40,683 nt of DNA from Sphingomonas yabuuchiae. GTDB lineage: Bacteria; Pseudomonadota; Alphaproteobacteria; Sphingomonadales; Sphingomonadaceae. The notes below the pieces were generated by a model, which was not told the origin of the DNA, made no database searches, and saw only the letters and a list, made by a program, of their open reading frames with translations. Numbering within the stretch: position 1 is the first letter of the stretch; every line of letters starts with the position of its first letter. The DNA lies in the NCBI RefSeq assembly GCF_001477495.1, contig NZ_LDTF01000099.1:1-40683 (forward strand), given 5' to 3'. Below are positions 1 through 8,344 of the stretch, piece after piece. A program made the position numbers and the translations under genes.

Positions 1-1
1 A

Positions 2-238
2 CCGGAGTGGATCGTCTCCCGCTCTGGCGAAACGCAGCTCGATAAAACGGCCGCCTGTACAGCCTTAGGCCTTCAGGCCCTCCGCCATGCCCATGCCGAC
101 AGGCGAACGAGGCTCGCGATCGTGCCGCGATATGGTCCATTTCGTCGCGGGAGGGGCTTTGCCGGGCTGCTCGACACGGATGCGATGTCCGTCTTAGGAG
201 ACGAAGGCTGCGGCCCTGGTCAGGCGGCCGTCGCATGA
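2..238 (+). CDS. possible C-terminal fragment of an unidentified gene
   Basis: An open frame enters from the left edge and runs 78 codons to a TGA at 236-238. Only the C-terminal part would be in the window and no start is visible. The translation begins PEWIVSRSGETQLDK and ends GPGQAAVA; I recognise no domain. By hand count about two thirds of its codons end in G or C, which is lower than in the neighbouring clear genes, so it may be a chance open frame. It ends 52 bases before the porin gene on the same strand. Confidence 0.25.
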   Translation, partial: PEWIVSRSGETQLDKTAACTALGLQALRHAHADRRTRLAIVPRYGPFRRGRGFAGLLDTDAMSVLGDEGCGPGQAAVA

Positions 239-290
239 GGGCGGGAAGGGGACTGGGCATCCGCCCAATCGCCAAGGGGGATGATGAGCG

Positions 291-1493
291 ATGACATTGC
301 GTCAATCGATCATACTGATGGCTGCGCCCATCCTTGTGTCGCCGTCGCCTGTTCTGGCGCAGCAGGAGGAGCAGCGCGTCGAAACCAGTGGCGAGGTTGA
401 GGAGGAGCGAACGCGCGCCTTCAGCCTGCGGCTACTCTATAAGGCCGATCTCGTCGGTGTGGCGGCGGGCGGGCGCGCACGGGGCGCGCGGTTTCTGGAC
501 AATGCCGACCTGATGGCCGGAGTCGACTTGGATCGCGCGGCGGGATGGGAAGGGGCGAGCGCCTATGTCGGCGTCCTGAGCAATGCCGGGGCGCGGCCCA
601 ATGACATTGCGGGCACGTTGCAGGGCGTCAACAATATCGAGGTCGGCAGCCCCGATGCTGTCCTCTATCAGGCCTGGGTGCAACAGCGTTTCGCCGGGGA
701 CCGTGGATCGATCCTGGTCGGCAAATATGATCTGAACAGCGAATTCTACGCCAATCCCTCGGCCGCCGCGCTGATCGCACCCGCTTTCGGCATCGGGTCG
801 GAACTGGCGGCGACGGGACCCAATGGGCCGTCGATCTTCCCGCAGACCGATCTGGGCATTCGCGTCCGTCTGGAGACCAAGCGCCATTATGTGCAGGCGG
901 CCGTGATCCGCGCCCCGCGCGGCGTGGCGGATGAGGACGGTCCGCGATCGGCCCTGTTCATCGCGGAGACGGGCCTGAGGGGGCGGACGGCGATCACCAT
1001 CGGCGGCTGGACCTATAGCCATCGACAGCAGCGGATCGTGCCACCAGGCGTTACCCTTGGACCGGATACCGCCGCGTCGCATGGCCTGTACGCCTTGGTG
1101 GAGCAGGATGTGGTCGGGCAGGCGGACACGATAGGGTATTGGTGCGCCTTTCTGCGCGCGGGCCTGTCCGATGGATTCGCGACGCCCTTTGCGGACGGAA
1201 TGCAGATCGGGGTGACCGGGCATGGTGTCCTGCCGTTACGTCCCGAGTCGCTCCTTTCCATCGGGTTCGCGACGGCCGGATTGAGCCGGGCCTATCGCCG
1301 ATCCAATCCTCCGGGCGAGCCGCCGCTGACGCGGTCGGAAAGCACGATTGAGCTGACCTACAGCGATCGCGTGGCGCGCTTCCTGACCCTCCAGCCGGAT
1401 GTGCAATATGTCCTTCGTCCGTCGGGACTGCCCGATGCACCCGGCGTGGTCGTGCTGGGGCTACGGGCGATCGTCGATTGGAAGATTCATTGA
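291..1493 (+). CDS. OprB-like carbohydrate-selective outer-membrane porin
   Basis: A 400-residue protein with a Sec signal peptide (hydrophobic core IILMAAPILV, probable cleavage after VLA near residue 23). The mature part has the alternating pattern of an outer-membrane beta-barrel, and the stretch GVNNIE followed by LYQAWVQQRF and ILVGKYDLNSEFY resembles the OprB family, which lets sugars cross the outer membrane by diffusion. An AAGGGGG run about 10 bases upstream supports this start. The C-terminus ends in WKIH rather than the usual aromatic residue. The gene faces the TonB-dependent receptor across a short hairpin-rich gap. The substrate is unknown; the hexuronate genes a few kilobases away make a sugar acid plausible, which is inference only. 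Confidence 0.75.
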   Translation: MTLRQSIILMAAPILVSPSPVLAQQEEQRVETSGEVEEERTRAFSLRLLYKADLVGVAAGGRARGARFLDNADLMAGVDLDRAAGWEGASAYVGVLSNAGARPNDIAGTLQGVNNIEVGSPDAVLYQAWVQQRFAGDRGSILVGKYDLNSEFYANPSAAALIAPAFGIGSELAATGPNGPSIFPQTDLGIRVRLETKRHYVQAAVIRAPRGVADEDGPRSALFIAETGLRGRTAITIGGWTYSHRQQRIVPPGVTLGPDTAASHGLYALVEQDVVGQADTIGYWCAFLRAGLSDGFATPFADGMQIGVTGHGVLPLRPESLLSIGFATAGLSRAYRRSNPPGEPPLTRSESTIELTYSDRVARFLTLQPDVQYVLRPSGLPDAPGVVVLGLRAIVDWKIH

Positions 1494-1499
1494 ACGGAA

Positions 1500-1521
1500 C
1501 CCCTCCCGCGATGGGGAGGGG
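1500..1521 (+). terminator. hairpin after the porin gene
   Basis: CCCTCCC and GGGAGGGG arms around GCGAT, followed by a T-containing stretch (cctgttgtt). It resembles one arm of the CTCCCC repeat family found elsewhere in the window and probably ends the porin transcript. Confidence 0.45.
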
Positions 1522-1543
1522 CCTGTTGTTATGATCCATGGAA

Positions 1544-1570
1544 GTGGCCGGGGTCCGTCGCCCCGGCCAC
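1544..1570. terminator. perfect 10-bp hairpin between convergent genes
   Basis: Arms GTGGCCGGGG (1544-1553) and CCCCGGCCAC (1561-1570) enclose a 7-base loop. It lies just beyond the stop codon of the TonB-dependent receptor on the minus strand. There is no T run, so it may work as a transcript-end stem rather than a classical terminator. Confidence 0.4.
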
Positions 1571-1577
1571 GCCATCC

Positions 1578-4487
1578 CTAGAATTTGAAGCCAAGTCGGG
1601 CATAGCCGAACTGGCCCGGCAGGTCGTAGGTCGTCGGATCGAAGCCGCCGCAGCTCAGGCAGTCGGGGGCACGCTGGCCCAGGATGTTGTTGACCCCCAT
1701 GGTCAGGGTCAGCCGCTGCGACAGCCAGGGCATGGTCCAGCCGATCTGGGCATCCAGATACAGGATCGGCTTCATCTCGCGATTGTCATAGGCGGGCTCG
1801 ATAACCTTGCCGATATAGCGCCCGGTGAGCGAGGCGAGGAAGGTTTCGCTCGACCAGTCGATCGTCGCGACGCTCTTGAAGCGGGGATAGGCCTGGTCGC
1901 CGCGCTCGGTGCCCTGCCGTTCCAGCTTCTCGCTGCCGGTCGCGGTGGGCAGGGTGGTCGAATATTCAAACAGGAAGTTGCTCGCCCAGTTCAGGCCGAA
2001 ACTGCCCGCCCCGACGCGCGGGCTGCGATAGATGAGGGTGACGTCGATCCCCTCGCTCTTCAGCGAGGCGATATTCTGGAGCAGGCCGCGAATCTGGGTG
2101 ATCTGGCCGCTACCGGTCGAAGAACGCGTGATCGCGCCGCAGCTGACCGCGTCCCGCTGGTTGACGCAGTTGGCGAGCAGCACGTCGGCACCGACCGAGG
2201 CGATCGCGTCGTCGACCCGGATGGTGTAGTAATCCGCCTCCAGGCTCAGCTGGCTGGCGATACCGGCCTCGCGCGCCCAGCTCGGGCTATAGACGCCGCC
2301 CAGCACCCAGCTTTCCGACCGTTCGGGCTTCAGCGCGCGATTGCCGCCGGTCAGGATCGGCAGCTGAAGGCCGTTCTGCACATAATTGACTGGCACGCCC
2401 AGCGCGACGCAGTTCTGCCGCACCGTGCTGTTGGCGGGCAGGCTGGCGATACCCGAGCAGGGATCGATGACATTGCCGTCGAAGCGCGACGGCGTGCCGA
2501 ACAGCTCGCCGATGCTGGGGGCGCGGAACCCTTGCGCCCAGGTGCCGCGCAGGCGCAGATCCTCGAACGGTTTCCAGCTGAGCCCGCCCTTCATCACCGT
2601 GCGGTTGCCGCTGGTCGAATAGTCCGAATAGCGTGCCGCGAACGACCCTTCGAGCAGGCGGAAGAAGGGCACGTCCTTCAGCACCGGGATGCTGAGTTCG
2701 CCATATACTTCGTGGACGTCGAACGCCCCGGCGGTCGGTTGGGCCGGGATGTCCGAGCCCAGGCCCGCCGCGACGATGGGATCGGGGTTGAACGATCCCG
2801 TCTGGCGGCGGAACTCATACCCGGTGGCCAGTCCCAGCGGCCCGGCGGGAAGCTGGAGCAGCGTGCCGGTCAGGTTAAGGGTCGCGTCGGTCATCGTCTG
2901 TTCGGACCGGTCGCGCTGGGTGAAGGTGACATAGTTGATCATCGCGGGGGTGATCGAACCCGCCCCGCCGAAGATATTGAACGGCACGCACGCGCCGGTG
3001 CAGTTCGCCACCGGGCCCAGCGCCTGCGCCAGATTGGCGGCGTTGACATTGCCATGCGCGACCTGCTTGGCCTGGTTCTCGGCATAGATCAGGTTGGCGT
3101 CCCAGTACCAGGTGCCCGCGCCGATCGGAATCTGGCCGTCCAGCGTGCTGGACATGTACATGGTGTCGACCCGCTGGCTGTAATGGCGCGGGCCGTTCTC
3201 GACGAAGCGGCGGCCGATAAAGGCGTAATTGGCGGGCGTGCCGTTGTTGCCCGCGCTCAGCGTCACGCCGAACGGGTTGAACGGATTGGTCCGGTCGATC
3301 GAGATGGTGTCGAGCAGATTGCCGTTGCCCGCATCCGGCCCGACGAACAGCGGCAGCGGCGCGGCCTGATTGTCCGAGGTGCGGCGATTGTAGATCAGCC
3401 GGGTGCTGAGCCGGACATTATCCGCCAACTGGCCGGTGAAATTGACGAAGGCGCCGACGCGTTCCTGCGGGGTCAGCAGATAGTTGAACGGGCGGAAATT
3501 GAATCGGTCGGCGACGGTGAAGGCCTTGAAATCGCTGTTCGCGCCGGTCGGGTTCAGCGGATCGAAGCGCGGTTGGGTCAGCGGATTGCTCTTCAGCGTC
3601 AGGTTCATCGACTCGCCCGTGACGGGGTTGTTGATGATGAACCGGCCATTGGGCGTGCCCGAGCTGCACGTCGTGGTGCACGCGGTCGCGCCGGGATCGG
3701 GGAAGGCGTAATAGGGCCGGTCACCCGCGAAGACCGATCCCTGGTTGATATAGTTCGCCCCGACCACGACGGAGACGCGGTCGTCCGCCGTCCGGTGGCC
3801 CCAGCTGAGTTGGTAATTCTGGGTGACGCCGTCGCCCTTGTCGTAGCCGCCGAGCTGCGCGGTGGCGAGGAAGCCGTTCTGGCGCTTCTTGGTGATGATG
3901 TTGACGACGCCGGCGATCGCGTCGGAGCCGTAAATGGTCGAGGCCCCGTCCCGCAGCACGTCGACGCGCTCGATCATGCTGTCGGGAATGGCGTTCAGGT
4001 CGACCGCGCCGGGAATGCCGCTTGCCGCGCTGCCGTTGATGAAGCGCAGGCCGTCGACCAGCACCAGCGTGCGGCGGCTGCCCAGATAACGCAGGTCGAT
4101 TTCGGCCGAGCCGGCGCCGACGCCGCCGCCATCGGGCGGGTTGCCGTTGTTGCCGGAGCGGTTGAAGCGGGAATTGAGTCCGCCTGCGGCACCCGGCAGG
4201 CGCTGCAGCACGTCGCCGATCGAGGACAGGCCGGTGCGCGCGATATCCGCGCTGTCGATCGCGGTGAGGGGGGCGCTCTGGTCCAGCGGGTTGCGACGGA
4301 TACGCGAGCCGGTGACGACGATCGTATTGTCGCCCGTTGTCGCATCGTCGCTGGCGGCATTTTCCGCCACGCCCGTGCCGCCGCCCGTCACCTGGGTCTG
4401 CGCCTGCGCGTCGACCGCCAAGATCAGCGCGCCGACAGCCGCACTCGCCAGCGCCCATTTGCGCAACCGGCTTGGTCCGTAAGCCAT
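1578..4487 (-). CDS. TonB-dependent outer-membrane receptor (large, 969 aa)
   Basis: The protein has a signal peptide (residues 1-30, ending DAQAQ), a TonB box around residues 53-62 (DNTIVVTGSR), a plug domain with LVDGLRFING and the typical ERVDVLRDGASTIYGSDAIAGVVNII segment in two parts, then a long beta-barrel ending in the C-terminal phenylalanine of outer-membrane proteins (ARLGFKF). This is the energy-coupled receptor architecture, powered by TonB-ExbB-ExbD from the inner membrane. The size and plug sequence match the large sphingomonad and Caulobacter receptors often used for sugars or other organic nutrients. AGAGGGAAAA lies 4-14 bases before the start. The substrate cannot be read from the sequence; proximity to the porin and the hexuronate genes suggests sugar acids as a hypothesis. 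Confidence 0.93.
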   Translation of the reverse strand: MAYGPSRLRKWALASAAVGALILAVDAQAQTQVTGGGTGVAENAASDDATTGDNTIVVTGSRIRRNPLDQSAPLTAIDSADIARTGLSSIGDVLQRLPGAAGGLNSRFNRSGNNGNPPDGGGVGAGSAEIDLRYLGSRRTLVLVDGLRFINGSAASGIPGAVDLNAIPDSMIERVDVLRDGASTIYGSDAIAGVVNIITKKRQNGFLATAQLGGYDKGDGVTQNYQLSWGHRTADDRVSVVVGANYINQGSVFAGDRPYYAFPDPGATACTTTCSSGTPNGRFIINNPVTGESMNLTLKSNPLTQPRFDPLNPTGANSDFKAFTVADRFNFRPFNYLLTPQERVGAFVNFTGQLADNVRLSTRLIYNRRTSDNQAAPLPLFVGPDAGNGNLLDTISIDRTNPFNPFGVTLSAGNNGTPANYAFIGRRFVENGPRHYSQRVDTMYMSSTLDGQIPIGAGTWYWDANLIYAENQAKQVAHGNVNAANLAQALGPVANCTGACVPFNIFGGAGSITPAMINYVTFTQRDRSEQTMTDATLNLTGTLLQLPAGPLGLATGYEFRRQTGSFNPDPIVAAGLGSDIPAQPTAGAFDVHEVYGELSIPVLKDVPFFRLLEGSFAARYSDYSTSGNRTVMKGGLSWKPFEDLRLRGTWAQGFRAPSIGELFGTPSRFDGNVIDPCSGIASLPANSTVRQNCVALGVPVNYVQNGLQLPILTGGNRALKPERSESWVLGGVYSPSWAREAGIASQLSLEADYYTIRVDDAIASVGADVLLANCVNQRDAVSCGAITRSSTGSGQITQIRGLLQNIASLKSEGIDVTLIYRSPRVGAGSFGLNWASNFLFEYSTTLPTATGSEKLERQGTERGDQAYPRFKSVATIDWSSETFLASLTGRYIGKVIEPAYDNREMKPILYLDAQIGWTMPWLSQRLTLTMGVNNILGQRAPDCLSCGGFDPTTYDLPGQFGYARLGFKF

Positions 4488-4922
4488 GATCTTTTCCCTC
4501 TTTTGGTTTTACCGACTCCCGTTCCTGCTGCGGATGTGAGGTGCCTCTTTGCGGGCTGCCTTCGATATTCGATACGTACGACCCGGCGATCCGGGACAGA
4601 TGAGGCGCTTTTTGGTGAATGACGGACCGGTCCTGTACCGGGCCGTTCGTCTTTCCCCATAGGCGGGTGTATACAAAATATGACCGGGGATCGTGTCAAG
4701 CGCTGGTCTTGGGGTGAGGGGGCGGCTTTATCGACTCTCGCTTCATTGTGCCCTAGCCAGGCTGCGTGGCGTCGGGCGGCTAACCTATGTTGGCGGACCT
4801 CCTCAAATTCAGGGCGTGTGCGACGTTTTGCCTGTCGATCGGTTCAGCTTGGCGTAGGATAGCGTGATGTAAAGCGCCGCTCCCACGACGACATGCCGAC
4901 GAACAGGGGCTATCATATCCGC
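4488..4922. promoter_or_regulatory. divergent control region between TonB receptor and L,D-transpeptidase
   Basis: No gene is supported in these 435 bases. On the minus strand a TTGACA (about 4690-4695) lies 17 bases upstream of TTGTAT, a reasonable promoter for the receptor with a 5' leader of about 180 bases. Overlapping that -10 region is GTGTATACAAAA (4667-4678), which contains the palindrome core TGTATACA. TTGTATACAA-type palindromes are typical of GntR/FadR-subfamily repressors, so this is a candidate operator. I see no clear promoter for the transpeptidase. Confidence 0.4.
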
Positions 4923-6470
4923 ATGACCAAAATGCCTTTCTCCGTTTCCCGCCCGTCCGTTGCCCGGCTGCTCGGTACGTTGGCGGCCGGGTCCATGATC
5001 GCGACGCCGCTGCTGGCGCAGGTCGCGCCGCCGCCGGTGATGGTCCCCACGACGCCGCAACAGATTCAGCCCCCCGCTGCGCAGACCCAGATGGCACCGC
5101 CCGCCACCGTGCAGCCGCTGCCGCAAGCCGCCCCCGCCGTAACGATCCCCGCTTTGTCGGAGGCGCAGGCCCGGCAGCTCGCGACGCTGATCGCCGGGGG
5201 AGAGGTGGCGCAGGGGCTGCGTCAGGGGCCGCCACGCGACCTGACCACCCTGTCGCCCGCAGCGCTGACCCGCGTCGCGCTGGATTATGCCCATGCGGTG
5301 CATGTCGGGCGGCTGGATGCGGCCGACTTCACCAAGGACTGGGGTATCCGTCCGCAGCCTTACGACCCCGCGCCCGGCTTTGTGGAGGCGGTGCGGCGCG
5401 ATCGGCTGTCGGCCTGGATCGCCTCGCTGCCGCCGCCCTATGCGGGCTATGACGCGCTGGTGAAGGGGCTCGCCCGCTATCGCGCCATGGCGGCGGCGGG
5501 GGGCTGGTCGTCGCTCCCGGCGACCACCATCAACTTTGGCGCAAGCGGACCGCAGGTGCTGGCGCTTCGCAAGCGGCTGGCGATGGAGGACCCGGCGGTC
5601 AGCGCCACGGGCGACAGGTTCGACGAGGACCTGCTGGCGGCGGTGCGGCGGGCGCAGCGCCGCTATGGCCTGAACCCGGTCGGCACCGTCGGCACCCAGA
5701 CCATCGCCGTGCTGAACGTGCCGGTGGCGCAGCGCATCCGCCAGATCATGGCGAATATGGAACGCTGGCGCTGGTTGCCGCAGCAACTGGAGGCCAAGCG
5801 CGTCCAGGTGAACATCGCCGCCGCCGTGCTGACCGTGTTCGACGGCGACAATCCGGTCATGTCGATGAAGGCGGTAACGGGCCGTCCGGGCAACGAGACG
5901 CCGATGCTGGTATCGACGATCCGCAGCATCGTGCTGAACCCGCCCTGGAACGTGCCCAGCTCGATCGCCAACAAGGAGCTGTGGCCCAAGGAAAAGGCCA
6001 ATCCCGGCTATCTGAAGCGCGCGGGGTTCCGCGTGATCGACAATGGCGACGGCAGCAAGCGGTTGCAGCAATCGTCGGAAAAGAGCGCGCTGGGTCGGTT
6101 CAAGTTCGACTTCCCCAATGATTTCGCGGTCTATCTGCACGACACGCCCGCCCAGTCGGGCTTTTCCAAGTTCGACCGGCTGGCGAGCCATGGCTGCGTC
6201 CGGCTGGAAAAGCCCGCCGACCTCGCCGCGCTGATGCTGAAGACCACGCCCGAATGGCAACCCGAGCAGGTCGATGCCGTCCTCGCCTCGGGCAAGACGG
6301 TGCGCGCCAGCATGGCCGAGCCGGTGGCGGTCTATCTGCTCTACTGGACCGCTTTCGCGAATGCCGACGGACAGGTGGGTTTCCGCGAGGATCCCTATAG
6401 CTGGGACGCGCAGCTCGCGACCAAGATCGAGGCCCGCTCGGCCGAGCGCGCCCAGGCGACCAAGGACTAA
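4923..6470 (+). CDS. L,D-transpeptidase, YcbB/LdtD type
   Basis: A periplasmic enzyme that forms 3-3 peptidoglycan cross-links or related transfers. With the start at 4923 it is 515 residues with a signal peptide (LLGTLAAGSMIATPLLAQ). A proline- and glutamine-rich linker follows, then a helical region, a PG-binding-type segment (FGASGPQVLALRKRLAM, then RRYGLNPVGTVGTQT), and the YkuD catalytic domain. The active-site motif is SHGCVRLE with Cys425, preceded by the conserved VYLHDTP. The order PG-binding then YkuD with an insert matches YcbB-like enzymes rather than short ErfK enzymes. A longer start at 4893 (10 residues more) is possible; 4923 puts a normal signal peptide at the front, with AGGGG upstream. 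The lipoprotein gene follows after 9 bases. Confidence 0.9.
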   Translation: MTKMPFSVSRPSVARLLGTLAAGSMIATPLLAQVAPPPVMVPTTPQQIQPPAAQTQMAPPATVQPLPQAAPAVTIPALSEAQARQLATLIAGGEVAQGLRQGPPRDLTTLSPAALTRVALDYAHAVHVGRLDAADFTKDWGIRPQPYDPAPGFVEAVRRDRLSAWIASLPPPYAGYDALVKGLARYRAMAAAGGWSSLPATTINFGASGPQVLALRKRLAMEDPAVSATGDRFDEDLLAAVRRAQRRYGLNPVGTVGTQTIAVLNVPVAQRIRQIMANMERWRWLPQQLEAKRVQVNIAAAVLTVFDGDNPVMSMKAVTGRPGNETPMLVSTIRSIVLNPPWNVPSSIANKELWPKEKANPGYLKRAGFRVIDNGDGSKRLQQSSEKSALGRFKFDFPNDFAVYLHDTPAQSGFSKFDRLASHGCVRLEKPADLAALMLKTTPEWQPEQVDAVLASGKTVRASMAEPVAVYLLYWTAFANADGQVGFREDPYSWDAQLATKIEARSAERAQATKD

Positions 6471-6479
6471 AGGGGACAG

Positions 6480-6830
6480 ATGATGAAGATTGCCACCAAA
6501 AGCGCCATGGCGCTGTTCGCCGCCGGGCTTTTGCTGGCGGGCTGCTCGCGCTCGTCGGAGGACCCGCCCGTGCCGGTCGAGAACGATACGGCCGTGGTCG
6601 AGGAGAATATGACCGTGCCCGAGGAGACGCCGGTCATGACCAATGACGCGGACGCCGTCGCCCCGGTCAACATGGCCGCCGACACGATCCCGCCGCCGCC
6701 GCCCGAGCGGACGGTCGACCAGCAGATGCTGGACGATGCCTCGGCCACCGGCATGACCGCGCGCGTCCAGCGCACGCCGAGCAGTGATGCACCCCCGGCG
6801 GAAGGTATCGAGCCTAAGGACGGCCAGTAA
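6480..6830 (+). CDS. small lipoprotein of unknown function
   Basis: A 116-residue protein with a type II signal sequence: positively charged start, hydrophobic stretch ALFAAGLLLAGC, and a lipobox Cys at residue 22. The mature part is acidic, proline- and threonine-rich and low in complexity, with no recognised domain. AAGGGG lies just before two consecutive ATG codons (6480 and 6483), either of which could start translation. It begins 9 bases after the L,D-transpeptidase and is very probably in the same transcript, which hints at a cell-envelope role, but nothing in the protein itself proves one. Confidence 0.75.
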   Translation: MMKIATKSAMALFAAGLLLAGCSRSSEDPPVPVENDTAVVEENMTVPEETPVMTNDADAVAPVNMAADTIPPPPPERTVDQQMLDDASATGMTARVQRTPSSDAPPAEGIEPKDGQ

Positions 6831-6837
6831 ACAAAAA

Positions 6838-6968
6838 ATCCTCCCCGACACGGGGAGGGGGACCGCCGCGAAGCGGTGGTGGAGGGGGCGCTCCGTCAGG
6901 TGCGTCCTGTGTGGAAGCCCCCCTCCGTCAGTCCTGCGGACTGCCACCTCCCCTTACAGGGGAGGATT
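6838..6968. repeat. CTCCCC-family paired inverted repeat, copy 1
   Basis: The outer arms are AATCCTCCCCGACACGGGG and CCCCTTACAGGGGAGGATT, each itself a hairpin. The interior holds the family marks gcggtggtggaggggg and ccccctccgtcag. It fills the gap between the convergent lipoprotein and uxuB genes and reaches the uxuB stop codon, so it probably also forms the end of both transcripts. Related copies: 12075-12177, 35156-35293 and 37994-38122. Confidence 0.75.
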
Positions 6969-8344
6969 TACGCTTCAATCTCGCGAATTAGCGCAGCCCG
7001 CTGCGCCTCGGTCGGCCGCCACAGGCCTGCCATCGAACCGCCGTCCCCGAACAGCGCATCGACCACCTGCGCCGCATCGCCCTGTTCCCACAGCCGGGCC
7101 AGTTCCGCCCGTCGCGGATCGGGCGAGGCGTCGTTCCCCGTCCGGATGAAGCGCAGCCACGCCGCCAGCGCGGTAAGTGTCGCAGGCGCCTCCCCGTCAT
7201 GCGCCGACAGCGAGGACAGCCAGCGCGGGCCGACCTTTTGCGATCCGTCGCTGGCGATCTGCGAGAGGCGATGTTCCAGCGTCCGGTTGGCAAAGCGGGT
7301 GAGCAGCGCATCGGCATAAGGCCCCAGCGCCTGCCCCTCGGCGGCGGTGAAGCTGGTCGCCGCCTCGTCCCGCATCAGCCGTTCGACCACGGGCCGGATG
7401 GCGGGATCGGCGACCGCCTGGTGGACGAATTCATGCCCGCGCTCCAGACCCAGATAGGCCAGCGCCGAATGCGCGCCGTTGAGCATCCGCAGCTTGGCGG
7501 TCTCATAGGGCGCGACATCGGCGACGAATTGCGCACCGCCCACTTCCCAGCGGGGACGGTCGCCCGCGAAATCATCCTCGATCACCCATTGGCGATAGGG
7601 CTCGGTGATGACGGCCGCCTCGTCGCGCATTCCTAAGCCCGCTTCGACCGCTGCGCGATCGGCGTCGGTGACGGCGGGGACGATGCGGTCGACCATGGTG
7701 TTGGGGCAGCGCCAGTCGCGCTCGAACCATTGCCGTGCTGCCGTTTCGCCCTGATGGTCCAGAAACGCCGCCACGCCGGCGCGCAGCACCCGGCCATTGT
7801 TGGGCAAATTGTCGCAGCTGACCAGCGTCAGCGGACCCAGGCCCGCCGCAGCCCGCGCGACCACCGCCTGCGCCAGATAATGATAGATGCTGTTCCCGTC
7901 CGCGACGATGCCCGCCAGATCGGTGGAGCCGTCAGGCCGCCGCCAATAGCCTTTTTCGGTGACGGTCAGTGTCACGATCCGCGTGTCGGGCGCGGCGAGG
8001 CGTTCGGCCAGCCGCTCGGGCGTTCTGGCGGCGACGATCACCTCGCGGATCGCGCCGATCAGGCGGATGGCCTCGCCCTCGCTCGACCGTTCGGTGACGG
8101 TATAGAAGCCGTCCTGCGGCGCCATCTGGTCATGCACGCCCGCCGAACGAAGCGAGGTTGCGGCAATCGCCCAGTCGCGGTCGCCCGCCGCCATCGCGTC
8201 GTCGGTATAGACCGCCTGATGCGCGCGGTGGAACGCGCCCAGGCCGATATGGACGATGCCGATCCGTTGCGCCGCCCGGTCATAGCCGGGGCGGGCCACG
8301 CTCTCGGGCAGCGTCGTGGCGGTCGCTTCGCTCAGCCGGGTCAC
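6968..8344 (-). CDS. uxuB: D-fructuronate (mannonate) reductase, mannitol dehydrogenase family
   Basis: It reduces D-fructuronate to D-mannonate with NADH in the hexuronate pathway. The 458-residue length fits the polyol-specific long-chain dehydrogenase family. An N-terminal nucleotide-binding segment contains VHIGLGAFHRAHQAVY (about residues 31-46), a central part has LVSCDNLPNNG, and a C-terminal part has KLRMLNGAHSALAYLG (about residues 285-300), the family's catalytic signature region. The family also includes mannitol and tagaturonate enzymes; the neighbours uxaC and uxuA make fructuronate the likely substrate. Its start overlaps the uxaC stop by 4 nt, so the two are translationally coupled. 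Confidence 0.9.
   Translation of the reverse strand: MTRLSEATATTLPESVARPGYDRAAQRIGIVHIGLGAFHRAHQAVYTDDAMAAGDRDWAIAATSLRSAGVHDQMAPQDGFYTVTERSSEGEAIRLIGAIREVIVAARTPERLAERLAAPDTRIVTLTVTEKGYWRRPDGSTDLAGIVADGNSIYHYLAQAVVARAAAGLGPLTLVSCDNLPNNGRVLRAGVAAFLDHQGETAARQWFERDWRCPNTMVDRIVPAVTDADRAAVEAGLGMRDEAAVITEPYRQWVIEDDFAGDRPRWEVGGAQFVADVAPYETAKLRMLNGAHSALAYLGLERGHEFVHQAVADPAIRPVVERLMRDEAATSFTAAEGQALGPYADALLTRFANRTLEHRLSQIASDGSQKVGPRWLSSLSAHDGEAPATLTALAAWLRFIRTGNDASPDPRRAELARLWEQGDAAQVVDALFGDGGSMAGLWRPTEAQRAALIREIEA

Noticed and set aside
2532..4622. Long + strand open frame opposite the first TonB-dependent receptor
   Set aside because: It is antisense to a clear receptor gene, rich in Arg, Gly and Ala, and shows no domain; such frames arise from the high GC content and codon bias of the real gene.
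4809..6947. 712-codon minus-strand open frame opposite the L,D-transpeptidase
   Set aside because: Antisense shadow with His/Arg-rich composition and no motif; the + strand protein has a complete catalytic domain.
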